From assembly GCF_002257665.1 (NCBI RefSeq), contig NZ_MQWB01000001.1:680502-744501 (forward strand): DNA of 64,000 nt. The letters run 5' to 3'. Within the stretch, counting starts at the first letter, position 1; every line of letters begins with the position of its first letter. This document shows, one piece after another, positions 6,831-14,678 of this stretch. The notes under the pieces were generated by a model. It saw nothing but the letters and a program-made list of their open reading frames with translations. It was not told the DNA's origin and searched no databases. The DNA comes from Rubricoccus marinus. Lineage in GTDB: Bacteria; Bacteroidota; Rhodothermia; Rhodothermales; Rubricoccaceae. A program made the translations under genes and the position numbers.

Positions 6831-9293
6831 CTAGGCGCGGACGCGGCGGCCGTCGGCGTCGCGGCGGTAGGGGGCCCACGCGAGCGCCATCTCGGCGACG
6901 TGCATGGAGGTTTGTGTGGCCGTGACCTCGGTCGTGTCCAGCGCTTCCGTCGTGGGATCGAGCGAGAGGTCGATGCCGTCCATCTCGCGCTGGAGCTGCG
7001 TCTCCAACTCCGCGTAGTCGTTCTGGAGGTCGGCGTGCTTTTGCTCGGCGCGGGCCACGTCGGCCTTCTCCTTCGACATCCGCCCGGCGGAGCGCGCCGT
7101 GACGCCGACCGCGCTCATCGTGGAGCGTGCGGAGCGGTTGCCGAGAAAGGCGCCCAGCAGGGTGGTGCCGATGCGGACGAACGTGTCCGTCTTGCGCTGC
7201 GACGCCTGCGACTGCTCCCGGTCGATCGCGTCTTGCGCGGAACGCATCCGCTTCTCCAGCGCGTCGAGCTTGGACTGGTACTTCTTACGCAGCGCGGCCT
7301 TTTGCTCGTCGCGAGCTTCGTGCGCGATCGTCTGAAGCCGGATGCGGAAGGCACGCTCATCCTCGCCTGGGCGGGAGGACGCCTTTAAGCTTTTGCTCGT
7401 GTATACCGTCAGCGGGCGCTCCTGCTGGAGCCACTTCTTCAGGCTTTTCTCCCACCGCGCGAAGCCACTCGCGTCCACGCCCTCGGGCAGCGCGGCGAAG
7501 GCCGCCCCCGCCTCTGGCGCGGACTGTGTGGCGGGCCGCTCCGTCAGCATCTCGGCGGCGTTCCACTGCGGCTCGCCGCCGGCAATCTCCGTCAGCAGCG
7601 TGACGCGCTCGGTGTGCTCGATGTCGAGGCTCTTGCGCTCAAAGGGGATCTCGGCGCGCGCGAGGAGCATGGGCACGTACTCATCCGGCGCGGAGCCCGC
7701 GAGGTAGACCTGCGGCACGTCGACGGAGGGCGGACCGCTGGCGCCAGAGGCCTCTGGCGCGGAGGGGGCCTGGGGGTGGGGAGACGCGACCGGCGCCGCC
7801 TCTGGTGCCGCTGCCGCCATCCCGCCAGAGGCCCCTTCCTCTTTCCTTCCTTCCTTTTGCTCCGCCATGAGTGTGCCGATCTGCGTCCGCGTGAGGGGAC
7901 CCGCGAGGTAGTTGAGCACCCACCGCGTCTCCATCACGACCGGTGCGGACTCGTGCACGTTGTGGAGGAGAAACCGGCGCTTGCCGATGCCCGAAAGCAG
8001 CGCGTCGACTTCGGCGCGGTTGAACCCGCCAGAGGCGGCGCCTTCCAGGCCGTCCAGGAGGCGGTCCTTGTCGCGCTCGGTCTGGAGGCGCCCCACGAAC
8101 CACGTCCCGCAGTTGGAGAGCGCCTTGTAGTCCATGTCCACCGGGTTCTGCGTCGCGAGGACGATCCCGAGGCCGAAAGCGCGGGCCTGCTTGAGCAGCG
8201 TGAGCAAGAGTTGCTTGCTGGCGGGGTTGGCAGTGGGGGGGAGGTAGCCGAAGATCTCGTCCATGTAGAGGATGGCCCGCAGCGAGCCCGTCCCCGGCTG
8301 GCGGCGCATCCACGCGAGGACCTCGCCCAGCAACCGCGTCACGAAGAACATCCGCTCCTCGTCGCCCAGGTGCGCGATGCTCATGACCGACACCTGCGGC
8401 TTGCCGCTGGCGCCGTAGAACAGCCGGTCAGCATCCAGCGGCTCGCCCTGCGCCCACGCCGCAAAACCCGGCGACGCCAGGAGCCCGTTGAGCTTCATCG
8501 CGAGCGCGGTTCTGGAGCGGGCGGGGAAGAAGTCGTCCACCGCCATCACGCCGATGGCCTCGAAGGGGGGGCTCTGGAGCGCGCCGATCAGGTCGGCAAG
8601 CGTGAGCGCCGTACCCGCTGCCCATGCGTCACCAATCACTTTCGCGAGGAAGACGTGCTCGGGGCTGCTCATCGCGTCCGCCTCCACGCCCAGGAGAGTG
8701 AGGAGCCCCCCGACGGTCGCATCCACGCGCTCCACCGAGGCCTCGCCGCTTCGGGCCTCTGGCGGAGGCGGGTCCAACGAGCCGAGCACGCTCACCTGCA
8801 CGCCCGCGTCCGAGCCCGGCGTGTAGATCGTCACGTCGGCGGCGTCTTGGAGCCGCGCGACGCGGCCGGCGTTCTGCCCCCACGCTTCCAGTCCGCTGCG
8901 CCAGAGGCCTGCTTTCTGCTCCGCGAGAGCCTCTGGCGTGACGCCCTCGCGCGTGGCCTCGCCCTCATCGATCCACGGCCGGAACGACTCCGGCGAGAGG
9001 TCCGGGAACGTCAGCGTGAGGTTGCCCAGGTCTCCCTTCGGGTCGATGGCGATCACTGGGATGCCGTCCAGCGCGGCCTCCTCGATCAGCCCAACGCCCA
9101 GTCCGGTCTTGCCGCTGCCCGTCATCCCCACGATAAAGGCGTGCGTCGTCAGGTCGGTGGAGTCGTAGAGGACGGGGGCGCCCAGGGACTTCCCGGGGCT
9201 GGGTTCGGGGGCGCCAGAGGCGGGGACGACTTCTTTGCCGAGGTAGAAGACGCCGAGACCTTCAAACGGGGCGGGTGCGTCGGGCATAACCAT
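6831..9293 (-). CDS. HerA-like ATP-binding protein with C-terminal coiled coil
   Basis: An 820-residue protein of the HerA/FtsK-like hexameric ATPase group. Walker A (GMTGSGKTG) is at residues 56-64; a strand ending in two acidic residues (ILYMDEIFGYLPP) near 342 is the Walker B, followed by LATQNPVDMDYKALSN, the usual sensor region. Residues ~470-560 are a low-complexity linker rich in decamer-encoded PEA and ASG, including the palindrome at 7742-7759. The C-terminal ~180 residues are strongly charged and coiled-coil-like, interrupted by a small glycine-rich segment (TLLGAFLGNRSARST). No NurA nuclease, the usual HerA partner, is nearby. The role could be DNA translocation or processing; specifics are unknown. 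ATG 9293 (MVMPDAP) is used; the second ATG at 9287 is equally possible. Confidence 0.82.
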   Translation of the reverse strand: MVMPDAPAPFEGLGVFYLGKEVVPASGAPEPSPGKSLGAPVLYDSTDLTTHAFIVGMTGSGKTGLGVGLIEEAALDGIPVIAIDPKGDLGNLTLTFPDLSPESFRPWIDEGEATREGVTPEALAEQKAGLWRSGLEAWGQNAGRVARLQDAADVTIYTPGSDAGVQVSVLGSLDPPPPEARSGEASVERVDATVGGLLTLLGVEADAMSSPEHVFLAKVIGDAWAAGTALTLADLIGALQSPPFEAIGVMAVDDFFPARSRTALAMKLNGLLASPGFAAWAQGEPLDADRLFYGASGKPQVSVMSIAHLGDEERMFFVTRLLGEVLAWMRRQPGTGSLRAILYMDEIFGYLPPTANPASKQLLLTLLKQARAFGLGIVLATQNPVDMDYKALSNCGTWFVGRLQTERDKDRLLDGLEGAASGGFNRAEVDALLSGIGKRRFLLHNVHESAPVVMETRWVLNYLAGPLTRTQIGTLMAEQKEGRKEEGASGGMAAAAPEAAPVASPHPQAPSAPEASGASGPPSVDVPQVYLAGSAPDEYVPMLLARAEIPFERKSLDIEHTERVTLLTEIAGGEPQWNAAEMLTERPATQSAPEAGAAFAALPEGVDASGFARWEKSLKKWLQQERPLTVYTSKSLKASSRPGEDERAFRIRLQTIAHEARDEQKAALRKKYQSKLDALEKRMRSAQDAIDREQSQASQRKTDTFVRIGTTLLGAFLGNRSARSTMSAVGVTARSAGRMSKEKADVARAEQKHADLQNDYAELETQLQREMDGIDLSLDPTTEALDTTEVTATQTSMHVAEMALAWAPYRRDADGRRVRA

Positions 9294-9312
9294 GTGGTGG
9301 GTGAGTCCGCTG

Positions 9313-9320
9313 GGAGTCTA
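9313..9320 (-). promoter_or_regulatory. Candidate -7 promoter box (TAGACTCC)
   Basis: TAGACTCC on the minus strand, 19 bases upstream of the HerA-like start; one of the weaker members of the TAnnTTnn set. Confidence 0.28.
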
Positions 9321-9370
9321 CCACGGGCCAGCCGTGGCGGGCGCGTCTCCGCGTGGGAGGAGGTCCGGGA

Positions 9371-9388
9371 GCCTCTGGCGCCAGAGGC
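9371..9388. repeat. Head-to-head decamer palindrome
   Basis: GCCTCTGGCGCCAGAGGC within the divergent region upstream of the pilus-like cluster. This is one of few palindromes lying between divergent genes, where a terminator role would be odd. Confidence 0.85.
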
Positions 9389-9713
9389 TTTGGAGACACA
9401 CACGCTTAGGCTCTGGAAGGCCCCCGTCTGCAGGAGAACCAGGATGAGACCTGTCGGGCGTCGCGTCGCGCTGTGGCGACGGGATCGGCGTCTAAAGATG
9501 GCGGCACGCCAGAGGCACAGGAATGGACCCATTTTCGGCATGCCAGTTCGGGAGCCGCCGCGTAGGACCGCCGCGGGCGCCCGCTTAAGCCGAGGGGGCT
9601 GCAGGTCCGTCTGGTGGGCACGGTAGGGTTGCAAAACCCGCCGACCATTCGGGTTAGGGGGGAGGCCGTGCCGATAGCCGGGTAAGCTCACGCACCGCCT
9701 TCCCCACTCGGTT

Positions 9714-10367
9714 ATGCCCCAATCCATGCTCGGCCTCCTTGCGCTGACGCTCGCGACGTTGATCTCGTTCAACCAGCAGCGGCTTCGCCAGCAGTCCTAC
9801 AAGGCCACGATCCACGACGAGGTCGAACTCGCGGCGGCCGGCACGGCGCAGCACGTGATGGAGATGATCTCCGGGCGCTCATTCGACGAGTCCTCCACAC
9901 CTGTGAAGGTGTTCCAGGCGGGTGTGATCCCGCAGGGGTCCTCGACGTTCACCGGTGGTGAGTCCGACGAGTTTGGGCGCTACTCGGACGAAGGGGAGTG
10001 CGACCTGATGGAGCCGTACAAAACGCCGAAGTGCGACGACGTAGACGACCTGGACGGGATCCGAGACGCCCCGATCTACGCCCGGCTGTCCGACGGTCGC
10101 CGGCTGACGTTTACGGCGGACGTCAACGTGGAGTACGTCACCGACCCGGGAACGGAGACGCCCTCCGATGCCCCTACGCTCCACAAGCGCGTCGAACTCA
10201 CGGTCCGAAGCCCGCACTCAGCTCGGGCGTCCAGCGACATGCTCACGCTGCACCGCGTGGTCTCTTATGACCCCGTCCGCGCGGACGCCAACATGGAGGC
10301 CGAGTGCGGCGCCATTGGTTTGGAAGGAAGCCCGTGTTCGACGGGCTCTGGCACCATCGAGGACTGA
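9714..10367 (+). CDS. Pilin-like protein (PilV-like position), no leader
   Basis: A 217-residue protein with a hydrophobic N-terminal helix beginning almost at the start (MLGLLALTLATLISFNQQR, residues 5-23) and a soluble remainder. The helix followed by a polar helix (YKATIHDEVELAAAGTAQHVMEM) matches the lollipop layout of type IV pilins and minor pilins. However, the short basic leader, the glycine before the cleavage site and the glutamate at +5 are missing. It is the first of three similar genes directly ahead of a PilT-like ATPase, the position occupied by pilV-pilW-pilX in classical systems. Two cysteines near residues 98 and 106 and two near the C-terminus could form disulfides. The second ATG (9726) is an alternative start. 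Confidence 0.68.
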   Translation: MPQSMLGLLALTLATLISFNQQRLRQQSYKATIHDEVELAAAGTAQHVMEMISGRSFDESSTPVKVFQAGVIPQGSSTFTGGESDEFGRYSDEGECDLMEPYKTPKCDDVDDLDGIRDAPIYARLSDGRRLTFTADVNVEYVTDPGTETPSDAPTLHKRVELTVRSPHSARASSDMLTLHRVVSYDPVRADANMEAECGAIGLEGSPCSTGSGTIED

Positions 10368-10408
10368 ACCGGGCGCGAACCATCTGAGCGCCTCTGGCGC
10401 CGACCCCT

Positions 10409-11140
10409 ATGATCTCCATCTTCGACCACCTCAGCTCGATCATCATCGGCAGCGCGGTCATCCTCATCCTGATGGTGGCGCAGCACCGGTCCTCCCACGC
10501 GAGCGTGGAGCAGGTGGCCACGCACAGCGTGAAGGCCAAAACGCTCGTTTTCGGGCACTGGATTGAGCGGGACATCTTGGACCTGGGCAAGAACCTCGGG
10601 CGCAACCGCTTCCGCTTTAAGCCGCCGACGACAGATTCGCTGGGCAACACCAGCACGTTCCACTTCTACAGCGATTCCACCTGCGTATCCGGCTGCTCCT
10701 TCCCAAGCGGCGTCAACGTCGCCGTGGGGGATACGGCCCGATTGCACACGCGATACCGGCTCGTGCCCACAGAGCGCGCAAACCTGCGCGACGCCAGCGG
10801 CCAGCGCGTGAGCCGGCAGCTGATGAAGCTGGAGCGGGACGTGTCAGAGACCTACGTAAACAATGGCGTCGCACCGGACCCGATAGAGACCAAGTGGCGC
10901 GCAGACCGGTGGACGATTGGCACGCTGTCCAGCTTCAACATCGAGATGCTGGAGCGCGACGGGCGGCCTGCTCGGCACAGCGATGGGACGGTCAACGTCG
11001 AGAGCGGGGACTACATCTTCGTCAAGTTCTCTGTCGTGCCGGAGTGGATTCTAGACCCGGAGAACTACATCCGCGAGATCTACTGGTCCACTACGCTCAA
11101 GGTGCGCCCCTACTGGGAGCCGCCCAAAGTCTCGACCTGA
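10409..11140 (+). CDS. Pilin-like protein (PilW-like), no leader
   Basis: A 243-residue protein with an N-terminal membrane helix (residues 8-25, LSSIIIGSAVILILMVAQ) followed by an amphipathic helix containing FGHWIERDILDLGKNLG. The 'RD(I/L)xxxG' pattern in that position is reminiscent of PilW-type minor pilins, in which a long N-terminal helix precedes a beta-rich domain. A prepilin leader is not present. The beta domain contains one close cysteine pair (TCVSGC). It lies 41 bases after the preceding pilin-like gene, likely in the same operon, with one decamer between them. Identity as a minor pilin is inference from topology and order. Confidence 0.66.
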   Translation: MISIFDHLSSIIIGSAVILILMVAQHRSSHASVEQVATHSVKAKTLVFGHWIERDILDLGKNLGRNRFRFKPPTTDSLGNTSTFHFYSDSTCVSGCSFPSGVNVAVGDTARLHTRYRLVPTERANLRDASGQRVSRQLMKLERDVSETYVNNGVAPDPIETKWRADRWTIGTLSSFNIEMLERDGRPARHSDGTVNVESGDYIFVKFSVVPEWILDPENYIREIYWSTTLKVRPYWEPPKVST

Positions 11141-11182
11141 TCCTCAGTTCCCCTGGCGTGTGGTTGCACACGCACGCATTCG

Positions 11183-11197
11183 CAAGGTGACCGCTCC
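11183..11197 (+). repeat. 15-bp sequence shared with the secretin upstream region
   Basis: CAAGGTGACCGCTCC occurs here, 38 bases before the third pilin-like gene, and again at 18015-18029, 63 bases before the secretin start. The match is exact. It could be a shared regulatory site or chance in GC-rich DNA. Confidence 0.4.
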
Positions 11198-11235
11198 AGA
11201 CACCTGCTCCTCGATTACTACAGACCCCCCCACCC

Positions 11236-12888
11236 ATGGGAAAGGCACTTCTCATCATTGTCCTCGGCGCAGGGTTCCTCCTGGCGCGCGCGGGCTTCAA
11301 CAATCAAGTCACCGAGCGAGAGTCCCGCAAGGACCAGGTGGAGTACGAAGAAGAGGTCCTCGCGCGCGAGATCTCTCGTTCGGCCTTTAACGTGGCGATG
11401 GGCATCGCGCGGGAGTACCCGAACTCGCTAGACGCAGGGGCCAACGCAGTGGACATGGCCGATGAGAAGGCCGACGGCCTCTATAACGGTACCGCCAGAG
11501 GCGGCATGTTCGCCGTTCGAGCGGAGACCCTTACGGGACATACCCTGAAGGTGACCTCGACGGGGTACTACGGAGGCGTGTGGGAGACGGACTCGAAAGG
11601 GGAGAAGCGCTACACAGGGGAGAGCTACACCATGTGGGACACGTTCCAGATCCGAGTCCTGGAGGTCCGTGAGGACGGCGTGCTGGACACGAGCTTCCTG
11701 GAATCTCAGGCCGGGTACTGCTCCGCCATCTATATGGACGAGTACCGAGGCGACGAGTTTGTCGGCACCCGGATGATCTTCGCCGCAGGCCACAACCGCG
11801 ACGGCGTGCGCCCCCCGGTCTCGATCTACGTGCAGGCTGGCACGCAGCTCAACTTCTTTATCGGGGTGGACACGAACTGCTCTGGCAAGTTCTCGACGTC
11901 GGCCTCGACGTGTCAGGCTCTGTCGTACGTGCTCAACGACAAGTTCAACCCGAGTGATGTCGGGCGGAACAAGCGCTACGATCACCTCCACTACGCTTTG
12001 GACATCCCGGCCCGCGACATCACCAAGATGGAAGAGGGAATCTGGGGCATGGTGGAGCAGAACCCGCGTGATCGCCAGAGGTGGCGGATCGGCTGGGAGG
12101 ATCTGGAGCGGAGCGATTGGGACCGCCCCAACTCGTCCGATCCGCAGCGTAGCCTTCAGGCCCTCAAGCGCCTGGGATACGACGGCAAGGGCTGGCCGGA
12201 CCGCAACAGCATGGGATACCGCGCTCTGCGGGACTACGGCAACCGCCCCGACTACTCCGATCAGGTGATCGAGTTGGGCATCTCTGCCCTGCGCTCGCAG
12301 GCCGCTCGGGATTCGCTCTGGTACGCGATGTACGAGGAGCGGAGCGACTGCGGCATCACGAACCCGGACGGCATGCCTCCAGAGCCGCAGATCCAGATCT
12401 GTGATGGCGGCGAGCAGCGGATGGTTGGGGCCAGCGTGCTCCAGTCCTACCTCAACGCTGGGGCAACCGAAGGCGCGTGCCCGGAGCGCGAGTACGAAGT
12501 CTGCCACTACGGAAGCGAGATGACGGTCCTCGCCTCGGCGCTCTCCGGGCACCTCCAGCACGGCGATACGCAAGGGGTCTGCCCGATCGAAGAGGAAGTG
12601 CTCCTGTGCCACGATGGCCAGCAACGGACGGTCGTGGAGTCTCAGGTTCAGTCTCACCTCAACCACGGCGATACGCGGGGCACATGCCCGGACGAAGTCG
12701 AGGAAGAGGAAGACGACGTCTACGACTGCCCGTGCAGCAGCAAAAAGCTCCAGCAGGGCAAGGTGGGCATCCTTCACCGCCCGCCGGGCAACCCCGCCAA
12801 CGAGCAACTGCTCTGCATCAGCCGGAACGGCTGGCGCAACGGCCACAAGCCCCGCCACGATGACGTCCTCGTCTGCGGCAACGGCTGA
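11236..12888 (+). CDS. Large pilin-like protein (PilX-like) with cysteine-rich C-terminal repeats
   Basis: A 550-residue protein. A short N-terminal hydrophobic helix (residues 4-19) followed by a polar helix (ESRKDQVEYEEEVLAREISRS) has the layout of PilX-type minor pilins, again without a leader peptide. The middle ~350 residues are unrecognised and contain cysteines. Residues ~384-500 hold three tandem ~36-residue repeats of the form C(D/H)xGxxxxV...Lx(H/A)G(D/A)TxGxCP, followed by a related CPC...HRPPGNPANEQLLC segment. These CHxG/HGD repeats occur in many secreted proteins of Bacteroidota-like bacteria. The arrangement suggests a tip or adhesion subunit. A strong terminator follows, separating it from the ATPase gene. 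Confidence 0.7.
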   Translation: MGKALLIIVLGAGFLLARAGFNNQVTERESRKDQVEYEEEVLAREISRSAFNVAMGIAREYPNSLDAGANAVDMADEKADGLYNGTARGGMFAVRAETLTGHTLKVTSTGYYGGVWETDSKGEKRYTGESYTMWDTFQIRVLEVREDGVLDTSFLESQAGYCSAIYMDEYRGDEFVGTRMIFAAGHNRDGVRPPVSIYVQAGTQLNFFIGVDTNCSGKFSTSASTCQALSYVLNDKFNPSDVGRNKRYDHLHYALDIPARDITKMEEGIWGMVEQNPRDRQRWRIGWEDLERSDWDRPNSSDPQRSLQALKRLGYDGKGWPDRNSMGYRALRDYGNRPDYSDQVIELGISALRSQAARDSLWYAMYEERSDCGITNPDGMPPEPQIQICDGGEQRMVGASVLQSYLNAGATEGACPEREYEVCHYGSEMTVLASALSGHLQHGDTQGVCPIEEEVLLCHDGQQRTVVESQVQSHLNHGDTRGTCPDEVEEEEDDVYDCPCSSKKLQQGKVGILHRPPGNPANEQLLCISRNGWRNGHKPRHDDVLVCGNG

Positions 12889-12909
12889 GCCCTGAGGCCC
12901 AGGCCTCTG

Positions 12910-12943
12910 GCGCCCCCTCCCGGAACGGTTCGGGAGGGGGCGC
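12910..12943 (+). terminator. Strong GC-rich intrinsic terminator
   Basis: GCGCCCCCTCCCG (12910-12922) pairs perfectly with its complement at 12931-12943 around an 8-base loop and is followed by TGTGGTTTC. It lies 21 bases after the large pilin-like gene and divides the pilus cluster into two transcription units. Confidence 0.75.
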
Positions 12944-12960
12944 TGTGGTTTCTGGCCTCC

Positions 12961-12978
12961 CGCCAGAGGCCTCTGGCG
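12961..12978. repeat. Tail-to-tail decamer palindrome
   Basis: CGCCAGAGGCCTCTGGCG in the 293-base gap between the pilin-like genes and the ATPase. Two further single copies follow before 13060. The promoter of the ATPase operon should lie between here and 13182, but no clear box is visible. Confidence 0.8.
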
Positions 12979-13181
12979 AAGGGGCGGTTTCTGCTGGCGT
13001 GGCGGTGCGTAAACGCGCCGCGCCAGAGGCTTTAATGCGAGGAGGCGGCCTCTGGCGGCGGCTTGAATGAGGGGGCATATGGGAACCGTGCGTTACCAAT
13101 CGTAGCGCCAGCGGCGCGCCCGCATGCCCGCAAAACGGACCGGACGATACCGCGGACCGCCTCGCGCACCAGAGTGGTGCC

Positions 13182-14588
13182 TTGGCGCAGTCCTTGGAAG
13201 CCCGCTTCCCACCTTCCTCCGTTCCAGTGTCCGCAACCCCGACGTTTGCTCCCCTTTCTGGCGCCCTTGGCGGTACCAGCGCCCCGGCATGGATGACGCC
13301 CGCGGCGCCAGTGGCCACGCCCGCCCCGCAACGGGCGCCGGAGCCGATGGAGCGCGACGCGGAAGGCTTTTTCCGGATCCCGTCCTACATCCGCGAGATC
13401 TCCAAGGGAGCGCCGCGTCTGTTTATCGGCGAAGACCGGCTCCGCTACTTCGTCGAGCAGATCGACCGGCTCTCTGTGGAGCACCGCGAGCAGATGCGGG
13501 ACTTCATGGACCAGTACGTGGAGCGGATGCACGAGATGGGCGCCAGCGACATGGACACCGGTGGCCCGGCCTGCGTCGGCCGCGTGTGGTACCGCTGCGA
13601 TGGCGAGAAGACGCCTCACTTCGAGCTGGGTATCCGCTCGCACGACGAGGTCGACATTCTGGTCCTGAACCTGCTCTCCAAGCGGCAGCAGGAGGACCTG
13701 TTTAAGGTGCAGTCGGCGGACTTCTCGTACCAGCTGGATATGCCGGACGGCACGCGCCGCCGTTTCCGCGCGACCTGCTACTACGACAACCAGCACATCG
13801 GGCTCTGCCTCCGCGCGATCGCGGAGGACGTGCGCCCGCTCAAAGGGCTCGGCTTCCACCCGCTCGTGGAGCGCGGCCTGATGTTCCAGCACGTCCGCGA
13901 CGGGCTGACGCTTATCACCGGCGTGACCGGCTCGGGCAAAAGCACCACGCTGGACGCCATCATCGACGCGAACAACCACGACTTCGACGGGCACATCGTC
14001 ATCGTGGCCAAGCCGATCGAATACGTCCACGCGCCGGACCGCTGCATTATCCGCCACCGCGAGGTGGGGCCGGACTGCCCCTCGTTCAAGATGGGCGTCT
14101 CGCAGGCGCTCCGGCAGGACCCGGACATCATCATGATCGGCGAGATGCGGGACCCGGAGACGATCGACTCCGCGATTGAGGCCTCCGATACGGGTCACAA
14201 AGTCTTCTCCACGCTCCACACCGCGAGCGCGGTCGAAAGCCTGGACCGCATGGTCGCGGAGTACCCGCAGGCCGAGCAGGAGCGCGTCCGCATCCGCCTC
14301 GGCGACGTGCTCCGCTGCGTCGTCTCGCAAAAGCTGCCCCCGAAGATCGGTGGCGGCCGCGTGCTCACAAAAGAGGTGCTCTGGGTGACCGCGTCGGTCA
14401 AGGCCGCCATCCAGAACGGCAACACCAACGAGATCTACCAGATGATGTGGGAGGGGACCAAGCAGGGGATGATCACCCTGGAGCAGGACCTCTTCCGCCT
14501 CGTCCGGGAGCGCAAGATCACGCCCGACACCGGGCTCCAGTACTCGAACAACAAGCGCCGCTTCCAGCAGCTCGTCCGCGGCGGCTGA
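13182..14588 (+). CDS. PilT-type type IV pilus ATPase
   Basis: A 468-residue hexameric pilus motor ATPase. Walker A (GVTGSGKST) is at about 247-255, the acidic Walker B/Asp-box strand (DIIMIGEMRDPET) near 316, and the His-box (STLHTASAV) near 345. The C-terminus (VKAAIQNGNTNEI, then MITLEQDLFRLVRERKIT) aligns with the AIRNLIRE-and-after region of PilT, and there is no zinc-binding tetracysteine insert typical of PilB/GspE; this points to a retraction-type ATPase. The open frame begins with TTG at 13182; ATG at 13293 or 13347 would remove a poorly conserved proline/alanine-rich stretch and are equally plausible. No decamer occurs inside the gene. Confidence 0.88.
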   Translation: MAQSLEARFPPSSVPVSATPTFAPLSGALGGTSAPAWMTPAAPVATPAPQRAPEPMERDAEGFFRIPSYIREISKGAPRLFIGEDRLRYFVEQIDRLSVEHREQMRDFMDQYVERMHEMGASDMDTGGPACVGRVWYRCDGEKTPHFELGIRSHDEVDILVLNLLSKRQQEDLFKVQSADFSYQLDMPDGTRRRFRATCYYDNQHIGLCLRAIAEDVRPLKGLGFHPLVERGLMFQHVRDGLTLITGVTGSGKSTTLDAIIDANNHDFDGHIVIVAKPIEYVHAPDRCIIRHREVGPDCPSFKMGVSQALRQDPDIIMIGEMRDPETIDSAIEASDTGHKVFSTLHTASAVESLDRMVAEYPQAEQERVRIRLGDVLRCVVSQKLPPKIGGGRVLTKEVLWVTASVKAAIQNGNTNEIYQMMWEGTKQGMITLEQDLFRLVRERKITPDTGLQYSNNKRRFQQLVRGG

Positions 14589-14606
14589 GCCACCCTCTGA
14601 CTCTGC

Positions 14607-14624
14607 GCCTCTGGCGCCAGAGGC
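14607..14624. repeat. Head-to-head decamer palindrome
   Basis: GCCTCTGGCGCCAGAGGC, 18 bases after the ATPase stop and 54 bases before the PilM-PilN gene, inside what looks like a co-directional operon. As a hairpin it could attenuate transcription or protect a transcript end. Confidence 0.8.
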
Positions 14625-14678
14625 AACCCTCCGCTGCCCGATCCGACCGGGGCTGAACGCCCCGCACCCCCCCGACCC

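Larger units (their letters stand above)
9294..9713. other. Divergent intergenic region before the pilus-like cluster
   Basis: A 420-base region between the HerA-like gene and the first pilin-like gene. It holds a leftward TAGACTCC box (9313-9320), a full decamer palindrome (9371-9388), a single decamer near 9509 and a small hairpin with arms GGGTT and AACCC (9626-9639). A 60-residue open frame here is arginine-rich with no recognisable feature, so I do not call it. The promoter of the pilus cluster should lie in the right part, but I cannot point to a strong candidate. Confidence 0.55.

Noticed and set aside
7614-9626. 670-codon rightward open frame opposite the HerA-like gene
   Set aside because: Antisense shadow typical of very GC-rich genes; the leftward frame has P-loop and Walker B motifs.
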